From Paraburkholderia youngii (GTDB lineage: Bacteria > Pseudomonadota > Gammaproteobacteria > Burkholderiales > Burkholderiaceae), in NCBI RefSeq assembly GCF_013366925.1, contig NZ_JAALDK010000001.1, forward strand, positions 5,640,001-5,704,000: a stretch of DNA of 64,000 nt, read 5' to 3'. A program made the translations under genes and the position numbers. Of this stretch, positions 28,712-36,522 are shown piece by piece; position 1 is the first letter of the stretch; every line of letters starts with the position of its first letter. The notes beneath the pieces are model-generated. The model worked only from the letters and a program-made list of their open reading frames with translations, had not been told where the DNA came from and did no database searches.

Positions 28712-29674
28712 TCAGAACGGCGAGTCGGGGAAATAGAACTGCTGGGCGTTTTCCTTCGTGATCAGCACCGACGGAATGATCGTCGTGGGCGGCAGCTTGT
28801 CGCCCTTCAGCCGAGCTTCGGCCGTCAGCTTGATCGCGTCGTAGATGAATTTCGGCGAGTACGACACGTCGGCCTTGATCATCGGCGCGCCGTCCATCAC
28901 GTTCTTCACCATGCCCTTCGAGCCCGCGCCGCCGAACACGATCTTGATGTCGTTGCGCTTGGCCTGATCGATCGCCTTCAGTACGCCGACCGCCATGTCG
29001 TCGTCGGCGGCCCACACGGCGTCGATGTGCTTGAAGCGCGTCAGGTAGTCCTGCATCACCTTGAACGCGTCGTCGCGATTCCAGTTCGCGTACTTCGCGT
29101 CGAGAATCTTGATGTCCGGGTAGTTCTTCAGCACGCCGGTGAAAGCGGTCCAGCGCTCGTTGTCGAGCGTGGTCGGAATGCCGCGCAGCGCGACGATGTT
29201 GCCCTTGCCGTCGAGCGCCTTCGCCAGGTACTCGGCGGGAATCTTGCCGAACGCCGTGTTGTCGCCGGCCACGTAGGCATCCTGCGCGCTCGTGTTGGTC
29301 AGACCGCGATCGACCACCGTCACGTACACGCCCTTGCGCTTCACCTGCTCGACCGGTTGTGTCAGCGTCGCCGATTCGTACGGGAAGATCACGAGCGCGT
29401 TGATCTTGTTGACGGTCACCAGATCCTGCAACTGGTTCGCCTGCTCGGGCGCGTTGGCCGCCGTTTTCACGATCACTTTCAGATCGGGATGCGCCTTCTC
29501 GAGATCCTCCTTCGCCTTGTTCGCCCACCAGACGATGCCGCCGGTAAAGCCGTGATCGGCCGTCGGAATCGCGACGCCCAGCGTGACCTTGTCGTCGGCG
29601 CGCGCCGCGCCCGCCGTGCCCAGTATCCCCAACGCCAGCACGCCGGCGCCGATCGCTCGAATGACTTGCTTCAT
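28712..29674 (-). CDS. sugar ABC transporter substrate-binding protein
   Basis: A 320-residue periplasmic binding protein of the ribose/galactose type. The signal peptide is about residues 1-26 (ending AARAD). The mature start [23 protein letters not shown] and the hinge stretches [13 protein letters not shown] and [16 protein letters not shown] follow. It captures the sugar for the permease and ATPase encoded upstream. The ATG at 29674 starts the signal peptide. The ligand cannot be read from sequence. Confidence 0.92.
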   Translation of the reverse strand: MKQVIRAIGAGVLALGILGTAGAARADDKVTLGVAIPTADHGFTGGIVWWANKAKEDLEKAHPDLKVIVKTAANAPEQANQLQDLVTVNKINALVIFPYESATLTQPVEQVKRKGVYVTVVDRGLTNTSAQDAYVAGDNTAFGKIPAEYLAKALDGKGNIVALRGIPTTLDNERWTAFTGVLKNYPDIKILDAKYANWNRDDAFKVMQDYLTRFKHIDAVWAADDDMAVGVLKAIDQAKRNDIKIVFGGAGSKGMVKNVMDGAPMIKADVSYSPKFIYDAIKLTAEARLKGDKLPPTTIIPSVLITKENAQQFYFPDSPF

Positions 29675-29774
29675 GGTGTGTGTCTCCAATCAAGAGGCGT
29701 TCGCTCGCCCCGATTTTTCGGACCTGCCGTTGGTTTACCGCGCCTGCCTTGCTACACCTGCTTGAAACGCACGT

Positions 29775-30788
29775 CTACCGCCGCCCGCGCTGCACGAACG
29801 CGACGAAAATAATTACCACGCCCTGCACCGCCGCGTTCAGATACACGCTGATGATGCTGGTCAGGTTCAGGATGTTCGCGATCACCGACAGCAGGATCGC
29901 GCCGATCACGGTGCCGATCACACGTCCCTCGCCGCCCTTGAGCGCGGTGCCGCCGACCACCACCGACGCGATCGCTTCGAGCTCCCACAACAGGCCGGTG
30001 GTCGGCGTGGCGGAGCCGAGGCGCGGCACGTAGAGCACCGTAGCCACGCCTACGCAGATCCCGAGCAGCACGTACGTGACGATCTTGACCGTATCGACGC
30101 GAATCGCCGCGTAACGCGCGACCTGCTCGTTCGAACCGATCGCCTGCACGTGCCGGCCGAACGCGGTGCGATTGAGGATCAGCGCGCCGCCCGCCGCGAC
30201 CACGAGGAACACCCAGATCGGGACCGGTACACCGAACAGGCTCGCGTAATAGACGGGACCATACAGATTCGAGAGAGAATCGTTGAGCGTCAGCGCGCCG
30301 CCATCGGCGAGCCATGTCAGCACCGCGCGGAAAATCCCCAGCGTGCCGAGTGTGACGATGAACGGCTCGATGCGCCCTTTGGTGATCAGCAGCCCATGCG
30401 CGCAGCCGAACAGCGCGCCGAGCACGAACGCCGCGACGATGCCGATCGTCACGATCAGCAACGGCGGCAACGCATGACCGGTAGCACCGGCCGCGAGCCC
30501 GTTCATCAGCCAGATCATGATGCCGGCGATCAATGCCGCCATCGAGCCGACCGACAAATCGATGCCGCCCGAGATGATCACGAAGGTCATGCCGACCGCG
30601 ATGATGCCGATGAACGACGTGCGCGTGAGCACGTTCATCAGGTTGTCGAGCGTCGCGAAGTCGCGGTTGAGCAGCGTGCCGACGATGCACAGCACGATCA
30701 GCCCGGCGAGCGGCCCGAGCGTGTAGAGCCGCTGCGCGACGCGCAGCGCGCGCCGTGATTGCACGGCTTCAGTGGGTGCCGGTCGCAT
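29775..30788 (-). CDS. sugar ABC transporter permease, RbsC-like
   Basis: A 337-residue polytopic permease of the branched-chain/ribose type. It has [25 protein letters not shown] and [25 protein letters not shown], the typical cytoplasmic-loop signatures. About eight to ten helices are present. Its start overlaps the ATPase gene by 20 bases. It works with the adjacent binding protein and ATPase. Confidence 0.93.
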   Translation of the reverse strand: MRPAPTEAVQSRRALRVAQRLYTLGPLAGLIVLCIVGTLLNRDFATLDNLMNVLTRTSFIGIIAVGMTFVIISGGIDLSVGSMAALIAGIMIWLMNGLAAGATGHALPPLLIVTIGIVAAFVLGALFGCAHGLLITKGRIEPFIVTLGTLGIFRAVLTWLADGGALTLNDSLSNLYGPVYYASLFGVPVPIWVFLVVAAGGALILNRTAFGRHVQAIGSNEQVARYAAIRVDTVKIVTYVLLGICVGVATVLYVPRLGSATPTTGLLWELEAIASVVVGGTALKGGEGRVIGTVIGAILLSVIANILNLTSIISVYLNAAVQGVVIIFVAFVQRGRR

Positions 30789-32256
30789 GAGCGATCAACT
30801 CCTCTTCGGTCAGATGCTCGAGCGTCAGCGTCGCTTGCAGGTGTCCCGCGCGCATCACGGCGACGCGATGGCACAAGCCGATCAGCTCGATCAGTTCGGA
30901 TGAAATGACGATCACCGCGCGGCCCTGCGCGGCGAGACGATGAATCAGGAAGTAGATGTCGCGTTTCGCGCCGACGTCGACGCCGCGCGTCGGTTCGTCG
31001 AGCACGATCACGTTCGGGTCGGGCTGCAGGAACTTCGCGAGCGCGAGCTTCTGCTGGTTGCCGCCCGACAGCATGCGCGCACGGCTCGACAGGTCGCCGG
31101 TGCGTATGCCGAATTCGCCGACGGCCTTCTGCAACGCCGCGCGCCCCGCTTTCAGATCGAGCAGCGGATGCGCGTAGCGTTCGAGCGTCATCAGCGTGAC
31201 GTTGTCCTGCAGGCTCATGTTGACATGAAGGCCTTTGCCCTTGCGGTCCTCGCTCAGATACGTGAGACCGTGGCGCATTGCCTCGCGCGGGTTCTTCAGA
31301 TCGACTGCCCGGCCGGCGATTTCGATCGTGCCGCCGGTGCGTTTGCGCAAGCCGATGATTGCCTCGAACGCCTCGGTGCGGCCCGCGCCGACGAGGCCCG
31401 CGAAGCCGAGCACTTCGCCCGCGCGCACGTCGAAGCTCAGATCCTCGACCCAGTCGGGCACCGTCAGGCCGTTCACACGCAATGCGACCGGCGTGTCGGC
31501 GGGCACTGTCTGCTTGTCGGGGAACATGTCGGACACGTCGCGTCCGACCATCAGGTTCGCCATCTGCTGACGCGCGAGCCCCGAGGTTTGACCGCGCGCG
31601 ACGAAGCGGCCGTCGCGCATCACGATCACCTCGTCGGTGATGCGCTCCACTTCATCGAGCTTGTGCGAGATGTAGACGATCGTCACGCCATCGGCCTTCA
31701 GCTTCAGCATCAGCGCAAAGAGCCGCTCGGTTTCGGCGGGCGTCAACGTCGCGGTCGGCTCGTCCATGATCAACAGACGCGCGCGGCGCGACAGCGCCTT
31801 CGCGATCTCGACCATCTGCTTTTCCGCGACGATCAGCTCGCGCACTTTCGTGTCCGGCGCGCGCTCGAGCCCGACCTGCGCGAGATAGCGCGCGGCGTCG
31901 CTGCGCATCGCGGCGTCGTCGACGAACCAGCCGCGGCGCTTCTCGTGGCCGAGGTACATGTTCTGCGCGATCGTCAGATGCTCGGCGAGGTTGAATTCCT
32001 GGTGGATCAGCACGATGCCCTGTGCCTCGGCGTCGCGCGAACCGGCGAAGCGCTGCGCGTGACCATCGACCAGCACGCTGCCCGAGGTTGCCGCTTCATA
32101 ACCGGCGAGGATTTTCATCAGCGTCGATTTGCCCGCGCCGTTCTCGCCGAGCAGACCGTAGATGCGGCCGGGCGCCAGCTCGAAGCTCACGCCGTGCAGC
32201 ACGCGCACCGGGCCGAAGTCCTTGCGGATGTCGTCGAAGCGGATCGCGAGGCTCAT
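30769..32256 (-). CDS. sugar ABC transporter ATP-binding protein, RbsA/MglA-like
   Basis: A 495-residue protein with two fused nucleotide-binding domains. The first has Walker [21 protein letters not shown] and Walker [12 protein letters not shown]. The second has the degenerate [15 protein letters not shown]-loop with signature [15 protein letters not shown] and [16 protein letters not shown]. This duplicated layout is diagnostic for the monosaccharide CUT2 family. It begins three bases after the LacI gene stop. Confidence 0.95.
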   Translation of the reverse strand: MSLAIRFDDIRKDFGPVRVLHGVSFELAPGRIYGLLGENGAGKSTLMKILAGYEAATSGSVLVDGHAQRFAGSRDAEAQGIVLIHQEFNLAEHLTIAQNMYLGHEKRRGWFVDDAAMRSDAARYLAQVGLERAPDTKVRELIVAEKQMVEIAKALSRRARLLIMDEPTATLTPAETERLFALMLKLKADGVTIVYISHKLDEVERITDEVIVMRDGRFVARGQTSGLARQQMANLMVGRDVSDMFPDKQTVPADTPVALRVNGLTVPDWVEDLSFDVRAGEVLGFAGLVGAGRTEAFEAIIGLRKRTGGTIEIAGRAVDLKNPREAMRHGLTYLSEDRKGKGLHVNMSLQDNVTLMTLERYAHPLLDLKAGRAALQKAVGEFGIRTGDLSSRARMLSGGNQQKLALAKFLQPDPNVIVLDEPTRGVDVGAKRDIYFLIHRLAAQGRAVIVISSELIELIGLCHRVAVMRAGHLQATLTLEHLTEEELIAHATGTH

Positions 32257-32259
32257 GGT

Positions 32260-33348
32260 TCACGCGCTCCCACGAATCACCAGACGATGCGGCAGCAGCA
32301 CGCCCGGCACGTTGGCCTGCGGATTCGCGAGACGCTGCAGCAGCAAACGCGCGGCGGTCTCGCCGAGCTCGCGCATCGGCTGCGCGATCGTCGTGAGCGG
32401 CGGATCGATCTGCGCGGCGAGCGAGATGTCGTCGAAGCCGGTCACCGCGACGTCGTCGGGCACGCGCTTGCCGACGCTGCGCAAGCCGTGGATCACGCCG
32501 ATCGCGAGCGTGTCCGACACCGCGAAGATCGCGCTCGGCGCATCGGACTGCTGCATCAACCCGGCTGCGGCGGACGCGCCCGCCTCGTAATCGAGGCTGT
32601 TCAGATTCATGCGCCAGCGCGGATCGGGCGCGATGCCCGCGTCGCTCAACGCGTCGAGGTAGCCTTGCTGACGCTGGCGCGCATACAGATAGTCGACGTC
32701 GGAATTGATCAGGCCGATGCGCCGGTGACCGCGCGCGAGCAGATGGCGCACCGCGTCGCCGGCCGCGCGATAGTTGTCGATGCCGACGTACGGCACGCCC
32801 ATCTCCGGATCGAACTCGCAGCACGCGACCCACGGCAGCGCCTGCGACGCCTCGCCGAGCGCCTGCTGGATCGTCGCCGGATCGAGACAGATCGCGCCGT
32901 CCGCGCGGCGACGCCGCAGCATGTCGAAGTAGCTGCGCTCGCGGCCCGGGTCCGCGCCGGTGTCACATAGCAGCATGAAGTAGCCGTGCTGACGCGCGAC
33001 GCTGTCGATGCCGCGCACGATCTCCGCGTAAAACGGATTGCCGAAGTCCGGCACCATCGTCAGCAGCAGGCGGCTTTCGGCGGTGCGCAGATTGCGCGCG
33101 AGTTCGTTGACGCGGTAGCCGCTCGCGTCGATCGCCGCGAGCACCTTGTCGCGCGTGGCGGGCCGCACATTGTCGTGGCCGTTCAGCACGCGCGACACCG
33201 TCGCGACCGACACGCCCGCCTGCTCGGCCACGCCGGCGATCGACGGCCCATCGGCCGTGCGCGGCGAGCGCCTCGGCGGCGGACGTAGCGGTTGACTGCT
33301 CGCGCCGGACGACGCGGCCGGCGACGATCGGGACGGCGTTCGGGACAC
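32260..33348 (-). CDS. LacI-family transcriptional regulator of the sugar operon
   Basis: A 362-residue repressor-type protein. The LacI HTH and hinge (SIAGVAEQAGVSVATVSRVLNGHDNVRPATRDKV) lie at about residues 36-70, after a proline/serine-rich N-terminal extension. A sugar-binding core follows. A GTG at 33348 with GAGG upstream is the likely start. A later start just before the HTH is possible. It is the first gene of the operon, and a perfect palindrome lies just upstream, so autoregulation together with the transporter genes is likely. Confidence 0.9.
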   Translation of the reverse strand: MSRTPSRSSPAASSGASSQPLRPPPRRSPRTADGPSIAGVAEQAGVSVATVSRVLNGHDNVRPATRDKVLAAIDASGYRVNELARNLRTAESRLLLTMVPDFGNPFYAEIVRGIDSVARQHGYFMLLCDTGADPGRERSYFDMLRRRRADGAICLDPATIQQALGEASQALPWVACCEFDPEMGVPYVGIDNYRAAGDAVRHLLARGHRRIGLINSDVDYLYARQRQQGYLDALSDAGIAPDPRWRMNLNSLDYEAGASAAAGLMQQSDAPSAIFAVSDTLAIGVIHGLRSVGKRVPDDVAVTGFDDISLAAQIDPPLTTIAQPMRELGETAARLLLQRLANPQANVPGVLLPHRLVIRGSA

Positions 33349-33362
33349 ACGACCTCGCAGCG

Positions 33363-33384
33363 AAAATGTAATCGATTACATTTT
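33363..33384. promoter_or_regulatory. 22-bp perfect palindrome, LacI-type operator
   Basis: The half-site AAAATGTAATC is followed immediately by its exact reverse complement. The centre TAATCGATTA fits the AT-flanked CG-centred palindromes bound by LacI regulators. It sits 15 bp before the GTG of the LacI gene, where a bound repressor would block transcription of the whole operon. A TTGCGA (minus strand, 33404-33409) upstream could be the -35 box. Confidence 0.85.
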
Positions 33385-33505
33385 GTGGCGATGGCGATGC
33401 GAATCGCAAGCCCGGATCGCTAGGGATTAACACGGGGGCGGCCGGCCTGGCACTTGCCCGCGAGCGTCCGGTGCAAGTCGGCCATTTGGTACAATCCCGC
33501 AGTTC

Positions 33506-33581
33506 TCCTGACGCGGCTTGCAAAGCGAACGCCTTTCGGAGGCCGCGGCCGCCGGCAATCCGCCGTGGCCGGGTCAGGACA
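33506..33581 (+). promoter_or_regulatory. possible structured leader of pcm
   Basis: TCCTGAC (33506-33512) pairs perfectly with GTCAGGA (33575-33581), enclosing a GC-rich segment with further internal pairing. It lies in the 250-bp spacer before pcm, after a TACAAT (33490-33495) that could be a -10 box. The leader could be structural or fortuitous in GC-rich DNA. Confidence 0.25.
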
Positions 33582-33634
33582 AAAGTCAGCGGCAATCGTC
33601 GCCCGCTCGCCAAACCAAAACCGCCGAATCCACC

Positions 33635-34288
33635 ATGAACATCGAGCAAGCGCGTTTCAACATGATCGAACAGCAGATCCGCCCCTGGGAAGTGCTCGAC
33701 CAGGACGTGCTGAATCTGCTGTCGATCGTCAAACGTGAGAATTTCGTCCCCGCCGCTTACCGCGACCTCGCTTTCGCCGACTTCGAAGTGCCGCTGCCGG
33801 CCGGCCAGCACATGCTGGCGCCGCGCGTCGAGGCGCGCGTGCTGCAGGAGCTGGCGGTGAAGAAGCACGAAAGCGTGCTCGAAATCGGCGCGGGCTCGGG
33901 CTACATGGCGGCGCTGCTCGCGCATCGCGCGCAACACGTGCTGAGCATCGACATCGAACCGGAACTGGCCGAGCTTGCGAAGAGCAACCTGATCGCCAAC
34001 GGCGTGCTGAACGTCGAAGTCGCGACCGGCGACGCTTCGCGCGGCTGGAGCGGCGCGGCGCCGTATGACGTGATCTGCGTGTCGGGCGGTCTGCCGGTGC
34101 TGCCGCAGGAAATCCTCGAACAGCTGAAGGTCGGCGGCCGTCTCGCGGCGTTCGTCGGCAGCGCGCCGGTGATGAAGGCGCAAATCATCACGCGCATCGA
34201 CGAGAAGCAATACCGCATCTCCGACGTGTTCGAAACCTATGTCGAGCCGCTCGCCAATGCAGTGCAGCCGGCGCGGTTCAGATTCTAA
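33635..34288 (+). CDS. pcm: protein-L-isoaspartate O-methyltransferase family protein
   Basis: A 217-residue SAM methyltransferase. Motif I is VLEIGAGSGYMAALLA (about 81-96), and the Pcm-type region FVPAAYRDLAFADFEVPLPAGQHML precedes it. Classical enzymes methylate damaged isoaspartyl residues for repair. This shorter betaproteobacterial form is annotated in the same family, and its repair activity is inferred. The ATG at 33635 gives the conserved MNIEQARFNMIEQQIRPWEV. The rhodanese gene follows at 89 bp. Confidence 0.9.
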   Translation: MNIEQARFNMIEQQIRPWEVLDQDVLNLLSIVKRENFVPAAYRDLAFADFEVPLPAGQHMLAPRVEARVLQELAVKKHESVLEIGAGSGYMAALLAHRAQHVLSIDIEPELAELAKSNLIANGVLNVEVATGDASRGWSGAAPYDVICVSGGLPVLPQEILEQLKVGGRLAAFVGSAPVMKAQIITRIDEKQYRISDVFETYVEPLANAVQPARFRF

Positions 34289-34377
34289 GCGGCGGTTTTC
34301 GCTGCGCTTCGAGTTGTATTGTTGATCTGGACGGGCGGCGAGTAAGCCCACCGTCCCACGAACTGGATGTCTCGCTG

Positions 34378-34701
34378 ATGCAAAATCTGACCGCTCCCGC
34401 ACTCGCCGAATGGCTCGCCGATACCTCGCGTCCCGCACCCGTGCTGCTCGACGTGCGCGAGCCGTGGGAACTGCAAACCGCGTCGATGGCCGGCGTCGTG
34501 TCGATTCCGATGCGCGAGATTCCCGCGCGCAGCGAGGAACTCGATGACGACGCGCAGATCGTCTGCATTTGCCATCACGGCGCGCGCAGTGCGCAGGTCG
34601 CAATGTTCCTCGAATCGCGCGGACACACCAATGTGTTCAATCTGCAAGGTGGCATCGATGCGTGGTCGCGTCAGGTCGATCCGTCGGTTCCGACTTATTG
34701 A
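34378..34701 (+). CDS. single-domain rhodanese (sulfurtransferase)
   Basis: A 107-residue rhodanese-like protein. The CH2A-type LLDVREPWE is at about 24-32. The active-site loop is C65-HHGARS, and FNLQGGIDAWS closes the domain. It can carry persulfide sulfur in the cytosol; its physiological acceptor is unknown. It follows pcm as expected for Burkholderiales. Its last third plus the downstream spacer is repeated at 35514-35676, marking the edge of an inserted island. Confidence 0.92.
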   Translation: MQNLTAPALAEWLADTSRPAPVLLDVREPWELQTASMAGVVSIPMREIPARSEELDDDAQIVCICHHGARSAQVAMFLESRGHTNVFNLQGGIDAWSRQVDPSVPTY

Positions 34702-34728
34702 GGTTTGGCGCGAAGGTAGCGCGTTGAA

Positions 34729-34768
34729 ACGGCGCAAGGGCTGATGGTCCTTGCGCCGTTTTTCTTTT
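34729..34768 (+). terminator. intrinsic terminator after the rhodanese gene
   Basis: An 11-bp perfect stem ACGGCGCAAGG / CCTTGCGCCGT is followed by TTTTCTTTT. The 5' arm of this stem is also the point where the repeated copy downstream stops matching. Confidence 0.88.
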
Positions 34769-34788
34769 GTGCTGTGCCTGGATGGGGG

Positions 34789-34836
34789 CAAAGACCCGCA
34801 AGTCAAGGTTTTGGCTTGCGGGGTCTTTGTTTTTTG
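34789..34836 (+). terminator. second tandem terminator-like hairpin
   Basis: CAAAGACCCGCAAG pairs with CTTGCGGGGTCTTTG (one bulged base) and is followed by TTTTTT. It lies just after the rhodanese terminator and before the effector remnant. Confidence 0.75.
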
Positions 34837-34840
34837 CATA

Positions 34841-34912
34841 CTCGTTATTCAGCCATATCTTTTCGGAATAGGCGCATACGGACGGTGGAGTTTCGCGCGT
34901 AGTCTTCGAGGC
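34841..34912. other. short AT-richer filler before the effector remnant
   Basis: About 70 bp between the tandem terminators and the recognisable effector remnant. No gene, promoter or repeat can be supported here. The composition is less GC-rich than the core genome, in keeping with the imported segment. Confidence 0.4.
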
Positions 34913-34915
34913 TTT

Positions 34916-35085
34916 AAAGTCACGACGAGACCGCTGCTATCTATCTCGGACAGGACGCTAGTGGTATTCAGGTCATGGATCAGTGGAACAGTCAGAACCG
35001 GGTACGCCGGCGAACTATTTATTGGCATCCGCATTGCAGTGGCTTGAGCAACGATGCGAATGCTTTCTCGGTGATCGAATGGTGA
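34916..35085 (+). pseudogene. C-terminal remnant of a BPSL0067-type amidase effector
   Basis: Reading from 34918, the frame encodes about 54 residues up to a TGA at 35083-35085: HDETAAIYLGQDASG, IQVMDQWNSQ, then WHPHCSGLSNDANAFSVIEW. The AAIYLGQDA-GI-V-DQW and SNDANAFSVIE patterns resemble the C-terminus of BPSL0067-family proteins, CHAP/NlpC-like peptidoglycan amidases often linked to type VI secretion. The N-terminal half with the catalytic cysteine is missing; upstream the frame is closed by stops. Its stop overlaps the start of the next gene, the usual coupling of effector and immunity genes. Family recognition is by eye. Confidence 0.55.
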
Positions 35086-35504
35086 AATCTAATCTATTTG
35101 CGGTAGCGGTAATCGCGTCACTTGGCGCCGCTCTCGCGAATCAGGCTTGCGCAACAGCATTGACGTGCTTGCCATCAATTTCAGTCAATGAGTCATTGAG
35201 TCAACCGATATCCCAGGAATGGACTCCCCAGCTGGATACGTCACCCCGATTTTTGCAGGGGATAACATTCTTCGATGACGATCCTAAAAAGAACGCAAGC
35301 ATCGTCCCTACTAGCGACACAGCGTTGACGGGCCACGACCGAATAGCCCGGTGGCGCTTTGGATCAAGCGGTATCCCGGTCTGGCTCGGGTGTCGATATG
35401 ACGGCACTGGCATCGTGCTTACAAGGCAACTACCCGCTTCCTATAAAGAATGCCAGCTTGTTTATGGCCCGGGTCGAGTCGTCAAGAAGATTAGCTGCGA
35501 CTAG
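35079..35504 (+). CDS. small secreted protein, STY0301-like, probable orphan partner of the truncated effector
   Basis: A 141-residue protein with a signal peptide (about residues 1-22, MVKSNLFAVAVIASLGAALANQACA). The mature domain has LTCLPSISVNESL, GITFFDDDPKKNASIVP, WRFGSSGIPVWLGCRYDGTGIVLTRQLP and a KECQLVYG ending. This layout and its four mature cysteines resemble the STY0301 family. The ATG at 35079 overlaps the effector remnant's stop (ATGGTGA), suggesting an effector/immunity or accessory pair. The function is not established. Codon use is less GC-rich than the flanking genes. Confidence 0.65.
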   Translation: MVKSNLFAVAVIASLGAALANQACATALTCLPSISVNESLSQPISQEWTPQLDTSPRFLQGITFFDDDPKKNASIVPTSDTALTGHDRIARWRFGSSGIPVWLGCRYDGTGIVLTRQLPASYKECQLVYGPGRVVKKISCD

Positions 35505-35513
35505 TCAGGCTCA

Positions 35514-35676
35514 CGAGCAGCGCACCGTGCAGGAGGCGATGTTCCTCGAATCCCGCGGACATGCCAACGTGTTGAATCTGCAAGGTGGGATAGACGCATG
35601 GTCGCGTTAGGTCGATCGGTCGGTTCCGACTTATTGAGGTTTGGCGCGAAGGTAGCGCGTTAAAGCGGCGCAAGAC
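35514..35676 (+). pseudogene. duplicated 3' end of the rhodanese gene
   Basis: This stretch repeats the rhodanese gene from about codon 67 through its downstream spacer, offset by exactly 936 bp with no gaps. Over 136 bp (35539-35674 against 34603-34738) I count 13 mismatches, about 90% identity. The last 40 bp of spacer are identical. A C-to-T change gives an early TAG after GGIDAWSR. Most of the other coding differences are silent, so the copy looks like an ortholog's end brought in by recombination rather than a fresh local duplication. It is also a direct repeat. Confidence 0.9.
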
Positions 35677-35682
35677 TAAATT

Positions 35683-36108
35683 ATGTGCTCAGTGAAGATT
35701 TCGGCGATGTGCATCATTCTCTACAGCATATCAAATATAGCGATTGGCGCCGAAGGCGGTTTTAAAGGGGATTTTGAGGGAACAGGTCGTGCGTGTTCCG
35801 GTGCGCTCTACGTGCGAGCCAACACAATTGAATGGAATTCAACGTATAGCGTCTGTAAGTCGACACGCTACGAAATCTTGGAAAAGAATTTCAGCGATGA
35901 TCAAAGACGCATTGTCTTTCACTTGAAAAATCGAGGTCGCCAGTGTCGATTCAAGATTGTGGAAGTTGAGCACGCAAGTGGGCACAACTGGAATGTGAGT
36001 GGTTACCAGTCCTTGGAAGGATTTCAAAAAAGGGATTTGCCAGACTGGAATAGTTCCCCGTTACCCGAACGGCAAGTTTTGTCGTGTTTAATGGTTGGAC
36101 CAGATTAA
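35683..36108 (+). CDS. small secreted protein of unknown family
   Basis: A 141-residue protein, or 133 if the ATG at 35707 is used. It has a hydrophobic signal peptide ending near NIAIGAEG. The mature part is rich in aromatic and charged residues: FKGDFEGTGRACSGALYV, IEWNSTYSVCK, IVFHLKNRGRQCRFKIVEVEH and SCLMVGPD. Four cysteines suggest two disulfides. It begins right after the duplicated rhodanese end and is AT-rich against its surroundings, indicating transfer. By analogy with the adjacent STY0301-like gene it may be a periplasmic immunity protein or inhibitor. I do not recognise a family. Confidence 0.6.
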   Translation: MCSVKISAMCIILYSISNIAIGAEGGFKGDFEGTGRACSGALYVRANTIEWNSTYSVCKSTRYEILEKNFSDDQRRIVFHLKNRGRQCRFKIVEVEHASGHNWNVSGYQSLEGFQKRDLPDWNSSPLPERQVLSCLMVGPD

Positions 36109-36417
36109 GCTCATTGCGTGACACACCGCTTCCTAAAAATTTGTTAGCTGAATCCGGTGTGGGCAGCGCGCCCACGCCATGCACAAAAGCGCGGCGCCCC
36201 CAAGGCGCCTATGCACCACCGACGCCCCGCCTGCGCCAGCGACGCTTCGCTGGCGTCGAAGCACGCTTCGTCGCGGCGCGACGCGCACCCGAACGAGGCG
36301 CGCCGCGCGCGACTGCACCAGTTTCGCGCCGTGCCATCGATGGACCGAGTCGCCCCCCCCGCGCCCATAACCGCGCCACCACAGGCATCGCACGCGCATT
36401 GCGTCGAATGCATCACA
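36109..36417. other. GC-rich palindromic spacer before the urea transporter promoter
   Basis: About 300 bp without a convincing gene. It contains the hairpins GTGGGC-AGCGC-GCCCAC (about 36158-36174) and GCTTCG-CTGGCGT-CGAAGC flanked by GCGACG/CGTCGC (about 36240-36276), and a very GC-rich stretch thereafter. The boundary with the AT-richer island is sharp near 36150. Open frames on both strands here look like by-products of composition. Confidence 0.5.
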
Positions 36418-36433
36418 TGGCATATGCCTTGCA
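36418..36433 (+). promoter_or_regulatory. sigma-54 promoter of the urt operon
   Basis: TGGCATATGCCTTGCA matches the -24/-12 consensus TGGCACR-N4-TTGCW with one mismatch. The invariant GG (36419-36420) and GC (36431-36432) are at exact spacing. It lies about 90 bp before urtA. Nitrogen-regulated urea transporters are commonly sigma-54/NtrC dependent, so control by nitrogen limitation is likely. No clear NtrC site was found upstream. Confidence 0.75.
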
Positions 36434-36522
36434 GTAGACGAGCGGCAAGCCGTGCGAGCTCAGCCAGGCTGGCTGAAATCGGCGCTCATAAACAGTGACC
36501 ATCAATGACAAGGGGAAAGCAC

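Noticed and set aside
34751..35047. A 98-codon frame starting within the rhodanese terminator
   Set aside because: It runs through two terminator hairpins and overlaps the effector remnant in another frame. The remnant's frame carries recognisable motifs, so this one is spurious.
34983..35078. Longer N-terminus for the STY0301-like protein
   Set aside because: The extra 32 residues are polar, precede the signal peptide and are read out of frame through the effector remnant. The ATG at 35079 gives a clean signal peptide.
36133..36423. Leftward frames of about 90 residues in the spacer before urtA
   Set aside because: They are cysteine/arginine-rich, of extreme composition, and overlap hairpins and the sigma-54 element. 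No ribosome site or homology pattern supports them.
34702..36522. An insertion sequence or prophage as the cause of the island
   Set aside because: No transposase, integrase or terminal inverted repeats were found. The only boundary signal is the duplicated rhodanese end.
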